The position numbers were made by a program, and so were the translations under genes. A stretch of 64,000 bases of DNA from assembly GCA_029204225.1 (NCBI GenBank), contig MU831844.1:36960-100959 (forward strand), in the 5' to 3' direction. The notes beneath the pieces are model-generated. The model ran no database searches. It was not told where the DNA came from and was given only the letters and a program-made list of their open reading frames with translations. The stretch is from Diphasiastrum complanatum. Its lineage: Eukaryota > Streptophyta > Lycopodiopsida > Lycopodiales > Lycopodiaceae. Each line of letters opens with the position of its first letter. Positions within the stretch are counted from its first letter, which is position 1. Below, piece by piece: positions 11,491 through 26,126 of the stretch.

Positions 11491-12229
11491 AATTGATCCT
11501 ACGACTTGGACTATCAAGCCAATGGTTGGAAAAGCGGATGACGATTCATCAACAACAAATCACACTTGTGATCGACCAGTGAAAAAATTGGGAGTTCACT
11601 ACGATTCAACTTATGATGGCAATGCAGAACTTACGGATGAACAGATTCTACATCATATGGATCCAACCAGATTTAGAGTGCGTAATGTTCCTGATGAACC
11701 AACAATCAAATCGCCCAAAGCAGGTATATTGAAGGGAGATAGGATGACAGGTTCGATGACGAAGAAACAAGCAAAGCAACATTATAATACGGTCCTGAAA
11801 TGGGAAAATCCCCCTCAAAAGATTGATTTAAAGGAAGTGCCACCTCTATTGGATAAAGACAAAGGAAAAGTCAAGAATGTTTCTTCAAGTCAGATCTCCA
11901 GCAAGACATCATCGTCTAGGAAGTCTTCACCTGAGAAGAAAGATTTATCATCCCGGAAGTCATCACCTCCACGATCAATTCCTGCTAAGAAGACTAAACG
12001 AAGATCCAAGACAAGTCCTTTCAAAAAAGAACAAGCAAATGTAGTCCAACATGATATGCCAGAGCATTTTAAACGTTATACACTGGATGATGTGGTTATC
12101 ATGTTACCTAAAGCACATCGTGAACCTGAAGAACATATGCCGAAATCTAAAGAGGTTTACGCTGGCCCATCTAGGACGCAGCCAATGAATCTTGCAGAAC
12201 CAAGAGAACCAGAAAAGATTGTACAAGTG

Positions 12230-13140
12230 GGATCACAACTTACTCTTGAACAGTATCAAGCACTCCGTTTGCTACTTATTAAGTATCAAGATTGTTTTGC
12301 ATGTACTTATCAAGATTTGAAGGGTATTCCGACATCAGTCATTGAACATACCATACCTTTAGTACCCGATGCAGTACCAAAGATTACAAAGTTCTATCAC
12401 TGTAATCCTAATGTGACAGATCTGATAAAGAAAGAACTTCAGAGATTGCTTGACAGCGATTTCATTTATGAGATCGAGCATGCCGAATGGATTTCATCGA
12501 TTGTCATTATTCCTAAGAAAAATGAGAAATTGCGAATCTGTGTGAATCTCAAAGCATTGAATAAAGTGACACGGAAGGTCACTTTCCGTTACCTTTTACT
12601 GAAAGCGTTTTGGATCGCCTTGCTGGAGCGGAAGCTTATAGTTTCCTGGATGGATTAAGTGGTTACAACCAGGTTAAGATTGCACCTGCCGATCGTCACA
12701 AAACTGTTTTTGCAACAGAATGGGACACCTATGCTTACAAAGTAATGCCATTTGGACTCTGTAATTCACCAAGTTCATTCCAAAGAGTAATAAAATTTGC
12801 CTTTAAAGATTATCTGCAGAAATTTCTTGAAATTTACTTGGACGACTTGGGAGTTCATAGTACAAATATAGACCACCTGGATCGATTGGAGAAAGTCTTT
12901 GAAAGATGCCGCAAATATCAGATTTCTCTAAATCCAGAAAAATGCCAGATATGGGTTTCTCACGGAGTGGTGCTTGGACATGTGATATCAAGACATGGTA
13001 TTGCCACCAATTATTCTAAGATCAAAGTTATTGTGGAATTGCCATCGCCAGCAACAATTCGAGGAGTTTATGTGTTTATGGGTCATGCGAACTACTATCA
13101 AATTTTTATTATCTTCTTTGCGGATTTAGCACGACCTATA
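12230..13140 (+). pseudogene. reverse transcriptase domain, copy 1
   Basis: Recognisable blocks in order are HTIPLVPDAVPK, RLLDSDFIYEIEHAEW, VIIPKKNEKLRICVN..ALN, then after the frameshift FLDGLSGYNQVKIAP, ATEWDTYAYKVMPFGL and the catalytic YLDDL. The second and third catalytic aspartates lie in YLDDL near 12,837. This is the gypsy type of reverse transcriptase, which copies element RNA into DNA. A 1-base deletion near 12,578 splits the domain between two frames. Confidence 0.9.
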
Positions 13141-13199
13141 TACAAATTAACTATTGTTCCTATTTGGACAGTAGAGGCGTTGGAAGCCTTTGAAAATTT

Positions 13200-13640
13200 A
13201 AGAAAAACATTATCTTCAGCACCAATACTGTGTTCTCCAGATTGGACATTAGGGTTTCATGTTCATACTAACACCTCAAAATACGCCACTGGATCAGTTT
13301 TGACACAGCCAGGTGACTATAAGAAGGATTATCCGATACGATTTGCAAGCAGACAGCTTACAGATCCAGAGAAGAATTATTCAACAACAAAACGTGAAGC
13401 GCTATCCATGATTTTTTCTGTTCGAAAATTTTGTCACTATCTCATGGAAACGCACTTTGCATTTTATACAGATCGTCAACCGTTACTTTACTTGGTAAAT
13501 AAGACGTGTAATACTGGACGTATTGCAAGATGGTTATTATTATTGACTGAATTTGATTTTCAAATTGTGGTTAGAAAGGGGAAGCAACATTATCTAGCCG
13601 ATCATGTTTCACGAATTGAATCCGCACCAGTTAATACTAA
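13200..13640 (+). pseudogene. RNase H domain, copy 1
   Basis: The RNase H fold is marked by FHVHTNTSKYATGSVL, NYSTTKREALSMIF, TDRQPLLYL and ADHVSRIE. The first catalytic residue is Asp in copies 2 and 3 (HTDASKYA) but Asn here, so this copy would be inactive even without the frameshifts. RNase H removes the RNA strand during reverse transcription. Confidence 0.8.
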
Positions 13641-13769
13641 AGTGGATGATGAACTGCCAGATGTTGCATTGTTCTATGTTGAAGCAGTACCTGAGTGGGC
13701 GACAGATATTGTTGAGTACCTGATGTTAGGACAACTGAATGACTCTTTACAAAAGTACAGAAAAGACAA

Positions 13770-14963
13770 TTGATTCATAAGGCTCAACCTTATCAATTAA
13801 TTGCAGGACAATTGTATCATTGTGGATTAGATAATATTTTACGAAGATGTGTTTTACCGCATGAAGTACCAGATCTAATCATGTTTTCACATGATGGCAT
13901 GGGTGGAGGACACTTCTCTACAGATATTACTGTTCGCAAACTTTTGCAATACGGTTGTTGGTGGCCTACATTTCATAAGGACACAGCAAATTTTATTCAG
14001 ACATGTGATGTCTGCCAGCGAGCACGACGGCCTACTCGACAGAATTATGAATCCTTACATCCGGTTTTATCGCAAGCACCGTTTGAAAAATGGGGACTGG
14101 ATTATGTTGGTCCTATTCACCCCGCTGCTCAAGGATCTCAGGCTCGCTACATTATCGTCGCAACTGACTATATGACCAAGTGGGTTGAAGCCAAAGCTGT
14201 CAAAGTAGCTGATGCGAAATCTACAACTAAGCTTCTATATGAAAATATTATGATCAGATTTGGATGTCCGATCGAAATTGTCAGTGATTGGGGTAAACAC
14301 TTTGTTAATCAAACAATAAAGTGTTTACTGGAAGATTTTTTTGTTATACACAGATTTAGTACTCCCTATTATCCCAGAGGGAATGGCCAAGCTGAATCTT
14401 CCAATAAGAATCTCTGCACCATTATGACAAAGACAGTTGAAGCGAGTCGGTCTGATTGGGAACATAAACTGTATGCATCATTATGGGCATTCAGAACCGC
14501 TTACAAAAATAGTACAAATCAAACACCTTTTCAACTGGTTTATGGTCAAGATGATGTTATGCCAATTGAATTTTTAATCTCATCTTTACGCATAGCAGCA
14601 ACGGAACGATTAAATGATTATCAGTCTTTACAACTTCGCCACGATGCATTGCACAAATTATGTGAAATCCGATTGATGGCAGTTCATGCCTTAGCAGCAG
14701 AGAAAGCCCGTCGCAAGGCATGGCACGATCGGCGATTGCATAAGAAAGATCTGGAAGTAGGAGATCTTGCATTGATGTACAAAACCAAGCTGATCAAGGG
14801 TAAGTTGAAGTTTACTGGGGAAGGCCCGTATGAAGTGAAGGAAATCCTGCACTATGGCGCAGTAATTCTTGAGAACTTGGATGGGAAATGATTTGATACT
14901 CCGGTACATGGCAGCCGATTACGCAAGTTTTGGCAGCCTGCTTCGCCAGTTCAGCAAGCCTGA
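13770..14963 (+). pseudogene. integrase, copy 1
   Basis: The N-terminal zinc finger is HDGMGGGH...C..C (CDVCQRARRP). The core has the first Asp in WGLDYVGP, the second in IVSDWG and the Glu in NGQAESSNK. Copy 2 reads SDRG, so the Trp here is a change next to the second catalytic Asp. The C-terminal part has KAWHDRR and GDLALMYKTK without a chromodomain. An in-frame TGA at 14,889 cuts the last 24 codons. Integrase inserts the element DNA into the genome. Confidence 0.9.
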
Positions 14964-15792
14964 TCTCAATATATTTTTTCATTTTATTTGTTTTCAATTT
15001 TTTGTTTTTCAGTATTTAATTTGCTGAATTTTTTTTGGAAAAAGACAATTGAAAAAAAAAAAAAACAAAGAAAGAAAAAATAAGAAAAGACTGATGAGCA
15101 AAAGTCAGGAAGTCATCAGCATAAGAAAACGAAAGCACAGTATTTTTATGAAAAATGACTTAAAAAACCACTATTTTGGGTCGATTTGGCCAATACAGTA
15201 TCAGAAACCTTCGCTGAGCTCTCAGACTGTACATCCACCCTTGATTAATCTAAATTGAGGTGGGCGAAGGTTTCTAACAAGAGAAAATTCAATTTTTGAG
15301 TCAGGCGAATGTTCAGTGATATGCCATTTTGGGAACCTTTGCCGAGCATCATAACGTCATTATGAACCTTCGTCGACCTGCTAGATGATCTTAAAATGTC
15401 AAAATTAGGTTGTCCATAGGTTCAGATTGTGGAAAAAAGCATATATGACAGTACATGGGCGAAGGACCCTCCTGGGCGAAGGTTCATCCTTTGCCAGCCC
15501 TGGAAAATGTTTGCCTGATAGGTTCAGATCCCTAGAAACCTTCGTCGAGATTTTTATAGCCTATTTTTACAGTACTGTACATGCCTGCAATTTTTTGTTC
15601 AGAACTGATCAGCCCAACTACTATTCAGTGTAATGGACCCACCAAATTCACCCATATGTTGGCTGAATTCGTTTCATTCCTCACTTGTGCTAGCGAAGCT
15701 CTTGCGAATTTTTCTTGCGACCAAAGCCTTCCAAATTTCTTGCATTGCCTTCTGATACATTCTCACGCAATTATAATTCCTTTCTGATCATC
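14964..15792 (+). other. non-coding spacer of copy 1 with dispersed CTTCGCC motif
   Basis: The A/T-rich start (14,975-15,080) is followed by at least seven copies of the leader motif in both orientations. Forward copies are near 15,207, 15,334, 15,365 and 15,537. Reverse copies (GGGCGAAGG) are near 15,260, 15,459 and 15,475. The spacer separates integrase from ORF3 and could hold the promoter or splice acceptor for ORF3. The block is conserved on the minus strand in copy 2 (30,964-31,792). Confidence 0.7.
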
Positions 15793-18437
15793 ATGTCTTC
15801 TACCGATACTTCCCAGTCTCCGCGCTATACTATACATCGTGATGTCCCATCTGCAACGGACATCATAATTCTTCCTAGCACAAGCATGGTCAGTCAGTGG
15901 ATGACCCTTGTGGAGCCTCTACTTACTACAATGGGTGTTCATGAGAGAGCCTTTTCGGGACACATCGATATGGATTTCATCACTCTTGCCTTCAGTACGT
16001 GGAAGGAAGAGAAATCCAAGTTTTACATCACCTTCCAAGGACACACAAGGTGCGCGTCACTGAGGCCGCACTTGCAGCTATAGGAATCTCATCTGGTACG
16101 CACGCCTCACCCAATCACAAACACGCCAAACAGGCCATCAAGCCATACATTGACCTCACCAACGATCTGCATTGTTCTAATGGTGGTTACCTTCTGGAAG
16201 CCATCATTGAGCCTTCCATCCACGTCGCTGCCCAATTGTTGAATCATTTTCTGATGGTTGGCAACCTCAGGAAAGACCGCATCCACAGCGAGATCGTAAT
16301 TCCTGACTCGCCTTCTGCATCACGACATCATACTAGGCATACCTCGTCAGCTGCGCTTCCACCCCCTACTGTTGTTCGCATTGAACTTCCCATTCCCCTT
16401 GTCTCTAATGCTTCCCTCGCCTCTGCTCCCATACAAGGACAGTCTGTGACCATTGGGCCTACCATTCCCATCACAGCTGCCCAGGCTGCCTCAACCCCGC
16501 ACACCGAAGCAACCTCACCCAACACATAGTTCTTCATGAATATGTTTGATGATTCCGACCCCCTTGGAGCCACCAAAATTTTTGAAATGCCCCAGAGCCC
16601 AGCACCCTTTGAACCCCAATCCCCTGGAAGAGCATTCGGGCATATCCATGAAGCTACTGTTGGTGTCGAAGATGCCAGTCAGCAACCACCCACACAGGGT
16701 AGCCCAGCCACACTTCGGGTCGACACAACTGTCAAGTCACCAAAGCAGTTCGACGCCACGGTGCCTGAAGGGTTTGAAGACGAGGATATTTTTGAAGAAG
16801 AAGAGACTTTGGCACCTATTCCACGCCTACCATGGACAGTACCATCAGGGTCTCCTACTGCTGCCACATCCATGACTGTCGATTCTGGTGATGCTCTCGA
16901 GTTAGTTTCAAGCCTTGGGCAAGTGATCCAGTATATGTTGGATAAAAAAAAGAAAATGGAACAGAGGATCTTTGTTTTAGGATCCGAAAACACTCTGATC
17001 AGCCAAAAAATTGTCCAGCTGGATCGAGAGGTGAAGATAGCCAAGCAACATGAAGAAAAGGCTGAAAGCAGAAAGACATTGTCCCAGCAACAAGCTGATC
17101 ACTTGGAAACCCACATCAACTCCCTACAAAATGCCCTAACAATCGCACAAGATCAGATAGATAAGGTAGTGCAAGATGCCAAGCAACAGGTGCAGCTGTT
17201 GAAGGGGCAATTACAAATGGCCGAACAAGATCACACACGGCTTCAAGGTGATTGGATGCGACCACCCTTGAGCGTGATGCATATCTGCAAACACAAATAC
17301 CCGATCATCCGGTCACACCGACGGAGATTGCATATTTGTTCAAGAAAGTGGAAACATACAAAGTGGCCCTTCAGGAATTCCAAGGCCGCTTTGATAGGTT
17401 CAAAGGAGCAGCTTCAATCGAGTTGGCAAAGGCAAAAGAGACAATCAATGCCTATGAAAAAGCTGTCGCTCAAGTGTTGGAAGCCAGACCACAAATCCTT
17501 GTCCCGGTCATGCCACAATTCTCCCCTTCGCGCCAAGAAACTGTACAAATGGATACAAGGATTGATTCGAGCATGGACCGGGGGGGGGGTTCTAGATCTA
17601 GTAGATCAACCGCCAACTATACCGGCAGTACAGGCGGGTCCATCCTCATCAAGGACAAGCCATTTATTCAGAAGGCCCATCAGCGTCAAGGACCAGATCC
17701 AGACCTTCTTAAAGCAGCATCCACATGAGCCCTCACGTGGTGGATGGGTTCTCAAATTTAAGACCTCCGAGATCGAGGCCGACAAAGAATTGGACAGAAT
17801 ACCTACACTGGGAGAGCAGCCGGCATGGAGAATCACGGTTTTTGAGAAAACTCCGGAATCAATTAGGAGCTATGTCGCCAGCTCTCGCCAGTTGCGGGTA
17901 GATCCTTATTATGTGCCAATGCCGCGAAGACAAAAATGAAAAGATTTGGGATTGGCTATGGATAAAATCACCATCCACATGCCCAATTGGCCAATCATCC
18001 ACCAGCCTTACAGCTGGAATATTTCAGTGGATTTCCATTGGGCCTTACAGGCATATCAGAGAGAGTATGTCCACTCTCTGGATCCAACGGTGCGACAATC
18101 GGCAATGTTTTCAAAAGATCTAACTCTGTTGGCGTCAGTGGCAACCAAATGAGACAATTGCCTTCCTACCCTAGCATTTGAACCAAATAAGCCGATGGCC
18201 TCAGAGCAAATCAAAGATCAGTTGCCGATTGCTCGACTGTATTTCTGTGCGGCTATGATGGGAGGCTCTTGGGAATCTCGCTTCACCTCATGGACAACTT
18301 CCAAGTGGATTGCCGGAGCCCACCGTTGTTTCTTGCCCCATAATTTGGATTTCAATACTGCATGCCTTGACTTTATGGAGAAGGTGCAGTATCATTTAAT
18401 TAAGATTCGGCGCGAAGCCAATAAAAGTCCCCAATAA
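15793..18437 (+). pseudogene. ORF3, unknown coiled-coil protein of gypsy copy 1, broken
   Basis: A third sense ORF follows integrase. It starts MSSTDTSQSPRYTIHRD and has an N-terminal globular part (about 280 codons in copy 2). A Ser/Pro-rich and acidic linker (EDEDIFEEEE) follows, then a long coiled coil from about 16,900 to 17,470. The C-terminal aromatic-rich domain contains FEKTPESIRSY, LRVDPYYVPM and WTTSKWIAGAH. No signal peptide, transmembrane helix or known enzyme motif is visible, so it does not look like a typical env-like protein. Frameshifts (near 16,045, 17,250 and 17,590), stops (near 16,527, 17,937 and 18,150) and a deletion of about 300 bp near 16,288 (against copy 2) break it. 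Confidence 0.75.
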
Positions 18438-18471
18438 CTGCATATTGCAGGTGTCGTGGGACCGCCACCAG

Positions 18472-18487
18472 TTTTGGTGGGGGATAT
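18472..18487 (+). other. polypurine tract of copy 1
   Basis: TTTTGGTGGGGGATAT directly precedes the 3' LTR. This is the position of the plus-strand primer in LTR retrotransposons. Copy 2 has the equivalent tract next to its LTR fragment. Confidence 0.75.
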
Positions 18488-19243
18488 TGTTGGAGGGTTT
18501 GCGGATCCCAAGGCAACCCTAACCCTAGTTAATAAGTGAGAGGGATTTGGCATCCTGCGTGTGTAAGTCCAACCCAATGATCACATAGTTATTTGATTAA
18601 TTAGAGTGTTAATAAAAGGACTTTAGGCCTATTTTGCGGGACTTTTAATGTCGCAGGGCCTAAATGTCAAGTTAGTGAATAAAGTTGGGTTTCCGTCCAA
18701 TTTTGATGGTTCTCACACGTTTTTAAATTTGAATAAAAAGAGAGGCAAGACTGGACCAATAGGATTCAAAGGCCAGGGCCCTCCTCTCTACTATAAATAG
18801 GGACCAACTCGAGTTGCTCCTCATGTTCATTTCCTCATTTCAATAAAGCAGATTGGTTCTCTTTAGAAATGGATTGATGAATGTCCTTGTTTTTCCTCTC
18901 TTTTCCTCCATTTCTCATGCTTTCTTTGGATTTTGCTAATTGTTGGATCTGATCATTATTGGGATTGATATTTCTTATGCTTTTTGTGAGAGAGAAAGGG
19001 AGAGAGAGAAGAGTAAGTTTCTATCATTGTTCTGGATTTAGGGTTAATGGAAGTAGGGTTAATGGATGTAGTGTTAATGCTTAGTGTTAATGGATGTAGT
19101 GTTAGATCGTCCATTCATGTTGAAATCTGAACTATACTATCGCTCTCATGGGAACGAACCTACATGACAACTAACTCCGTCTCTTTGATGCTAGATTGAC
19201 TAGATCTTGTATTCAGGTTAGGCAAGGAAAGAAACCCACTCCA
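18488..19243 (+). repeat. 3' LTR of gypsy copy 1
   Basis: It matches 7,246-8,005 from TGTTGGAGGG to the end CCCACTCCA. About 25 substitutions and small indels separate the two LTRs by eye, including a short indel in the GA-rich run and one at the CCTCCGCGTGAC site. Confidence 0.9.
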
Positions 19244-19248
19244 TAGCG
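19244..19248 (+). repeat. 5-bp target-site duplication (TAGCG), right
   Basis: It matches 7,241-7,245. Together they define the insertion site of copy 1 inside family X copy B. Confidence 0.85.
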
Positions 19249-20150
19249 ATAGGCCAAACCATATCCTCACAGTATCAGGGCATTCTGCCATTCTGATCAG
19301 TCTTTTGGTATTGGCCCATATCTTTATACTTAATTAATCATTCATTATGTATTGAAAATCAGTTGTGCTAAATCGATTGCAAATTGCAAACAAAGGATAG
19401 CATGGACTAGTACACAAGTATAGGGGCAAATCCATGCCATGTCGATACTTGTACATGTCGTAGGGAGAACAAGTGATGTACAATTTTCATAACTCTTGAG
19501 CATATTCATGCTTTCCAGGAGCACGCCAACTACCTTCTTGTTTTATAAGCTTTACAACATAATCGTGTCTAATTTAGAAGTAGAACAATACTTGTGTGCA
19601 TTCATAGTTAGCAAAGAGTTTTAACCATAACATTCACAATAGGATTAGGGCAAATCCATGTTGTTCCAATCCCTATGAATGCGATAGCTCTTGCACAAAT
19701 CCATGTGCCTTTAAGAGCAATTAGGTTATCAGCTCTTGTTATACTAAATATTAACCAACACATTATTAGGCTTCAATGGGATGAAGGTAAACAACAATCC
19801 TATATGTTAAGGCATTATTCTATGAGGAATGACCAAATGTTAGAATTGTTTCAATTTTTTTACTTTTTTTGATTGTAGGCAAGGTAGACCCAATACCTTA
19901 CTTAGTATCATCTTATCTATCACATTGCCGAATATAGCCTATAACCAAATTAATATTTGCGATAATGCAACCAAATTATGTTTAAAGCACCAATCTGAAT
20001 AGTTGTCGTAAAGGAATCCTATGAGAAAGTCATGATTTTTCAAGGACGTCTCCTTCGAAAAACAATTTTTGACAAATCCAGGTCTATGTTTTAAAATAAG
20101 TTTCAACAAGCCCCAGGATAGTGTTAAAAATTATGTCATACGAAAACAAG
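19249..20150 (-). mobile_element. family X, copy B, second part
   Basis: This stretch matches the minus strand of 24,310-25,240 in order. Landmarks are the block aggccaaaccata, ccattctgatcag, agtataggggcaaatccatg, ccctatgaatgcaatagctc and a block with gttgtcgtaa. It is the continuation of 5,880-7,240 across the copy 1 insertion. Arms 19,249-20,150 and 24,310-25,240 thus form a diverged inverted repeat around a 4.2-kb spacer. No protein-coding trace is convincing here. Confidence 0.6.
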
Positions 20151-20369
20151 TTCCTTCGAATCCTATGCATCATCCCTATGGCAACTCTACTTCAGCTTCA
20201 GAATATTTTCTCAACCAGCAGGACATGAAGATAAACTTCCAACTTTCACACTCTACCACTAACCAGAGTTTTTTGCAAGTGACAAAGCAATAGAACATGA
20301 AGCGGGTTTATTTAAACCCACAAAATCTACTACATGAAGATTTCTATTAACGTATTATTATTACATGTT

Positions 20370-21125
20370 CAGCTCTTGAAGGCTCATGATCAAATAGGTT
20401 TTACTTCCTAATTAAGGTTACATTCCTCAATTTTATGGGTTTCATTCCCATCAACATCAAAATCAAAAGAGTTTCATTCCTCAAGTTTTTCAAGATGTTG
20501 GATTTCCATACAGCTATGACAACATGGAGCTAAATCAGTTTAGTCTACAAAACTTTATCACACATAAATTTTGATTGATACATGTTTATGGCAAGTCTAG
20601 TTCTTGAAGACTCATGATAGAAAGAGGTTTCGTTCCTCAGAAATTACATTCTTCATATTATTGGGTTTTATTCCCATCAATGTCAAAGTCATGAAAGTTT
20701 CATTCCTAAAGGTTTTCAAGATATTGGGTTCACATACCATCATGGCAATGTCTATTTGCTATAAAGTAGATCATGCCATTTAGGTTAATTTGATGTCATC
20801 AAGATTCAAATGCAGCTACAATCTTTCATGACCAAATTTACAACGACATGCCGTAACTTATTCGGATAACTTGTTTTACCAATTAGTAAGATTAGTTTTA
20901 GCTCTATTTTGACCATCGGCCTCTATTGTAGTTGAAGAGCATTGTAGTTCCCATGACATGTTCAACACTTAGCAGCATCAACAACAAAAGGGCTTTATTC
21001 CCTCATCAACATCTTTCATGATAGGTTCAACACTTGAGCATTTAACCAAAGGTTTTTATTCCCTCATCAACAACTCAAAAGGTTTCATTCCTTGTCATCA
21101 ACAAAAGGAGGTTACATTCCTCAAT
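20370..21125 (+). repeat. cluster of a short motif near GGTTTCATTCCTCA
   Basis: At least eleven variants of RGTTTCATTCCYCA occur between 20,400 and 21,125, several followed by ATCAACA. The first eight lie in two diverged units about 225 bp apart (20,370-20,530 and 20,595-20,755), each with ttcttgaag..ctcatgat, the motif cluster and ttttcaagat. The last ones (20,990-21,125) are closer together. No ORF spans the region. Confidence 0.6.
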
Positions 21126-24309
<3,184 letters not shown>

Positions 24310-25405
24310 TTTAAAGGAATATGCTTTGTTATGGTGTAATGTGTGACACTATTTTGGGGCTTGTTGTAACTCATTTCGATATATAGACCCGATTTTGTCA
24401 AAAATCATTTTTCGTATAAAGAAGGAGACATCTTTGAACAATCATGACTTCCTCACATGAATCCCTTACGACGACTATTCAGGTTGGTGCTTCGAACATA
24501 CTTTGGTTGCATAATCGCAAAGAATAATGTGGTCTTAAGAATATATGGATGGAATTGGTATTGTAGTAGAGGAGATACGATGCTATAAAGTAAGGCATTA
24601 GGTCTATCTTGCTTACATTTGGACAAAGTAGAGTATAAGCAATATTAACCATTTCTCTTGCTTCATAAATCAATTCCATAACATAACGGATCTCTTTTTG
24701 TCTAAATTCTTTTGAAACCTAAGCATATGTTGGGTTAATATTTAGTATAATAAAGGTTTGTAACCTAAATGCTCTTAAAAGCACTTGGATTTGTGCAAGA
24801 GCTATTGCATTCATAGGGATTGGAATGGCATGGAATTGTCCTAATCCTATTGTCAATGTTAGGGTTAAACTCTTTAGCAGTTGTATATGCACACATGTAT
24901 TGTTTAACTCGTTAATATGACACAATTAGGTTTTAAGATTCATAAAACATGAGGATAGCTTGTTTGCTCTTGGAAAGCATGGATATGCTCAAGAGTTACA
25001 AAAACTGTACATATTCTGTTCTTTGTACAACATGTACAAGTATTTGTATGACATGGATTTGCCCCTATACTTATGTACAAGTCCAAGCTACTCCTAGTTT
25101 TCTATATGCAATCTATTTAATATAGCTATACTTAATGAATAATTGAATATAAAAATAAGGACCAATACCAATATACTGATCAGAATGGCAGGAGCCCTGA
25201 CATAGTAAGGTTATGGTTTGGCCTATCGCTCTAAGCAATACTTAGTAGGGAAGATTGGACTATATAATGTCATTGGTATTGCATGTTGTCAAGTTGGTGA
25301 GCTTATTTTGTACATGGATAACAATTGACATTCAGCGATGTTGACACCTATCTTCCTCATTGTGCTAACTTGCGCGGTTTGTGTGGTGGGATGGTGGCAG
25401 GTACT
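24310..25405 (+). mobile_element. unclassified repeat 'family X', copy C
   Basis: The plus strand matches family X copy B (minus strand of 20,150-19,249, then of 7,240-7,120). Relative to copy B it has about 100 extra bases around 25,228-25,310, between the cctatcgct block and the gataacaattgacattcag block. It ends at about 25,405-25,415, where copia sequence begins. Confidence 0.6.
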
Positions 25406-26017
25406 AGCTGGATGTCTTGAAATAGGTTTTGCAATGACTATAACAAGATTTCTGGACTAAGGTGTCAAGAAACACCACTAAATATGCAGGATAACAAAAC
25501 AGAAAACTGTGATTCCTGCATGTATCAGATGAGTAGACATAAAACCTAAAGAGGTTGCATCTAATCTTATATCTATGATAAAAAATGTGTGGGAAGAATC
25601 TTGAATTGAAATTGTATCGTCTAGGAGTCCCCCTTAAGGTCACGGTTGGTGCCTTGAGTATCTTCATCAGGTTTAGCATGTTGAAGAACTTTTGATGCTT
25701 GATCCTAGGAAGAGCTTTGGTGAATATGTCTGCAACCATTTCGGATGTGGAGTAGTATTGGAGAATCACTTGTCTTGAGAAAACCTTTTCCCGAATGAAA
25801 CGATATTGGATTTCAATATGATTTGACTTGCCATGAAACTGAGATTCAATGACAATGAAATACAGCTCATGTTATCACACTGAATGGTAGTAGGCTGAAA
25901 CTGAGTGTGAGATAAATCATGAAGTAATAATCTGATCCAGACAGTTTCTTTTGAAGCTTGACATGCTACGATGTACTCTACTTTGGGTGGCAAAATTTTT
26001 TGCAAATTTTGCCACAC
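25404..26017 (-). pseudogene. Ty1/copia RNase H fragment
   Basis: The minus strand encodes the end of a copia pol. Blocks are KVEYIVACQASKETVW, PTTIQCDNMSCISLS and, after a frameshift near 25,768, STSEMVADIFTKALPRIKHQKF, the usual C-terminus of copia RNase H. A purine tract (complement of about 25,626-25,637) lies within the trailing sequence. Upstream reverse transcriptase is missing; the fragment starts at about 26,000, where an inverted repeat begins. Confidence 0.85.
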
Positions 26018-26050
26018 GTGGCAATAAAAAATGCCAACTCCCTATAATTT

Positions 26051-26088
26051 TCTCTAGAGATTTGCCACACATGGCAAATCTCCAGAGA
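26051..26088. repeat. 17-bp inverted repeat with 4-base loop
   Basis: TCTCTAGAGATTTGCCA, CACA, then TGGCAAATCTCCAGAGA: the arms are complementary with one mismatch. It sits exactly between the minus-strand copia RNase H fragment and the plus-strand copia integrase fragment. A second, shorter near-palindrome with ttgccacacgtggcaa lies at about 26,011-26,026. Confidence 0.8.
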
Positions 26089-26126
26089 TACATATCACAT
26101 GATAAGTGGTTAAATAATAGTCGTGC

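Larger units (their letters stand above)
9140..14963 (+). pseudogene. gag-pol polyprotein of gypsy copy 1, broken
   Basis: One reading frame runs from about 9,140 through gag, protease and the start of reverse transcriptase to about 12,575. Gag and pol were therefore probably one polyprotein, without a programmed frameshift. It is interrupted by TGA at 10,205, TGA near 10,353 and TAA at 11,165. A 1-base loss near 12,578 (judged against copy 2) shifts the frame. A second loss near 13,750 shifts it again before integrase, and a CGA to TGA change stops it at 14,889. The final stop of the family lies at 14,961. No in-frame ATG is seen before the conserved gag core, so the start is lost or not recognised. 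Confidence 0.9.
7246..19243 (+). mobile_element. Ty3/gypsy LTR retrotransposon, copy 1 (with extra ORF3)
   Basis: This is an 11,998-bp element with LTRs of 760 and 756 bp, TG...CA termini and a 5-bp target duplication. The order is LTR, motif-rich leader, gag with four zinc knuckles, protease, reverse transcriptase, RNase H, integrase, second motif-rich spacer, ORF3, polypurine tract, LTR. The integrase end shows no chromodomain, so it is not a chromovirus. The integrase motif CDVCQRARRP and the domain order suggest the Tat/Athila side of gypsy, as inference. Stops and frameshifts in gag, pol and ORF3 make it non-autonomous. The LTRs differ at about 25 positions by eye, roughly 97 percent identity. 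Confidence 0.95.
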
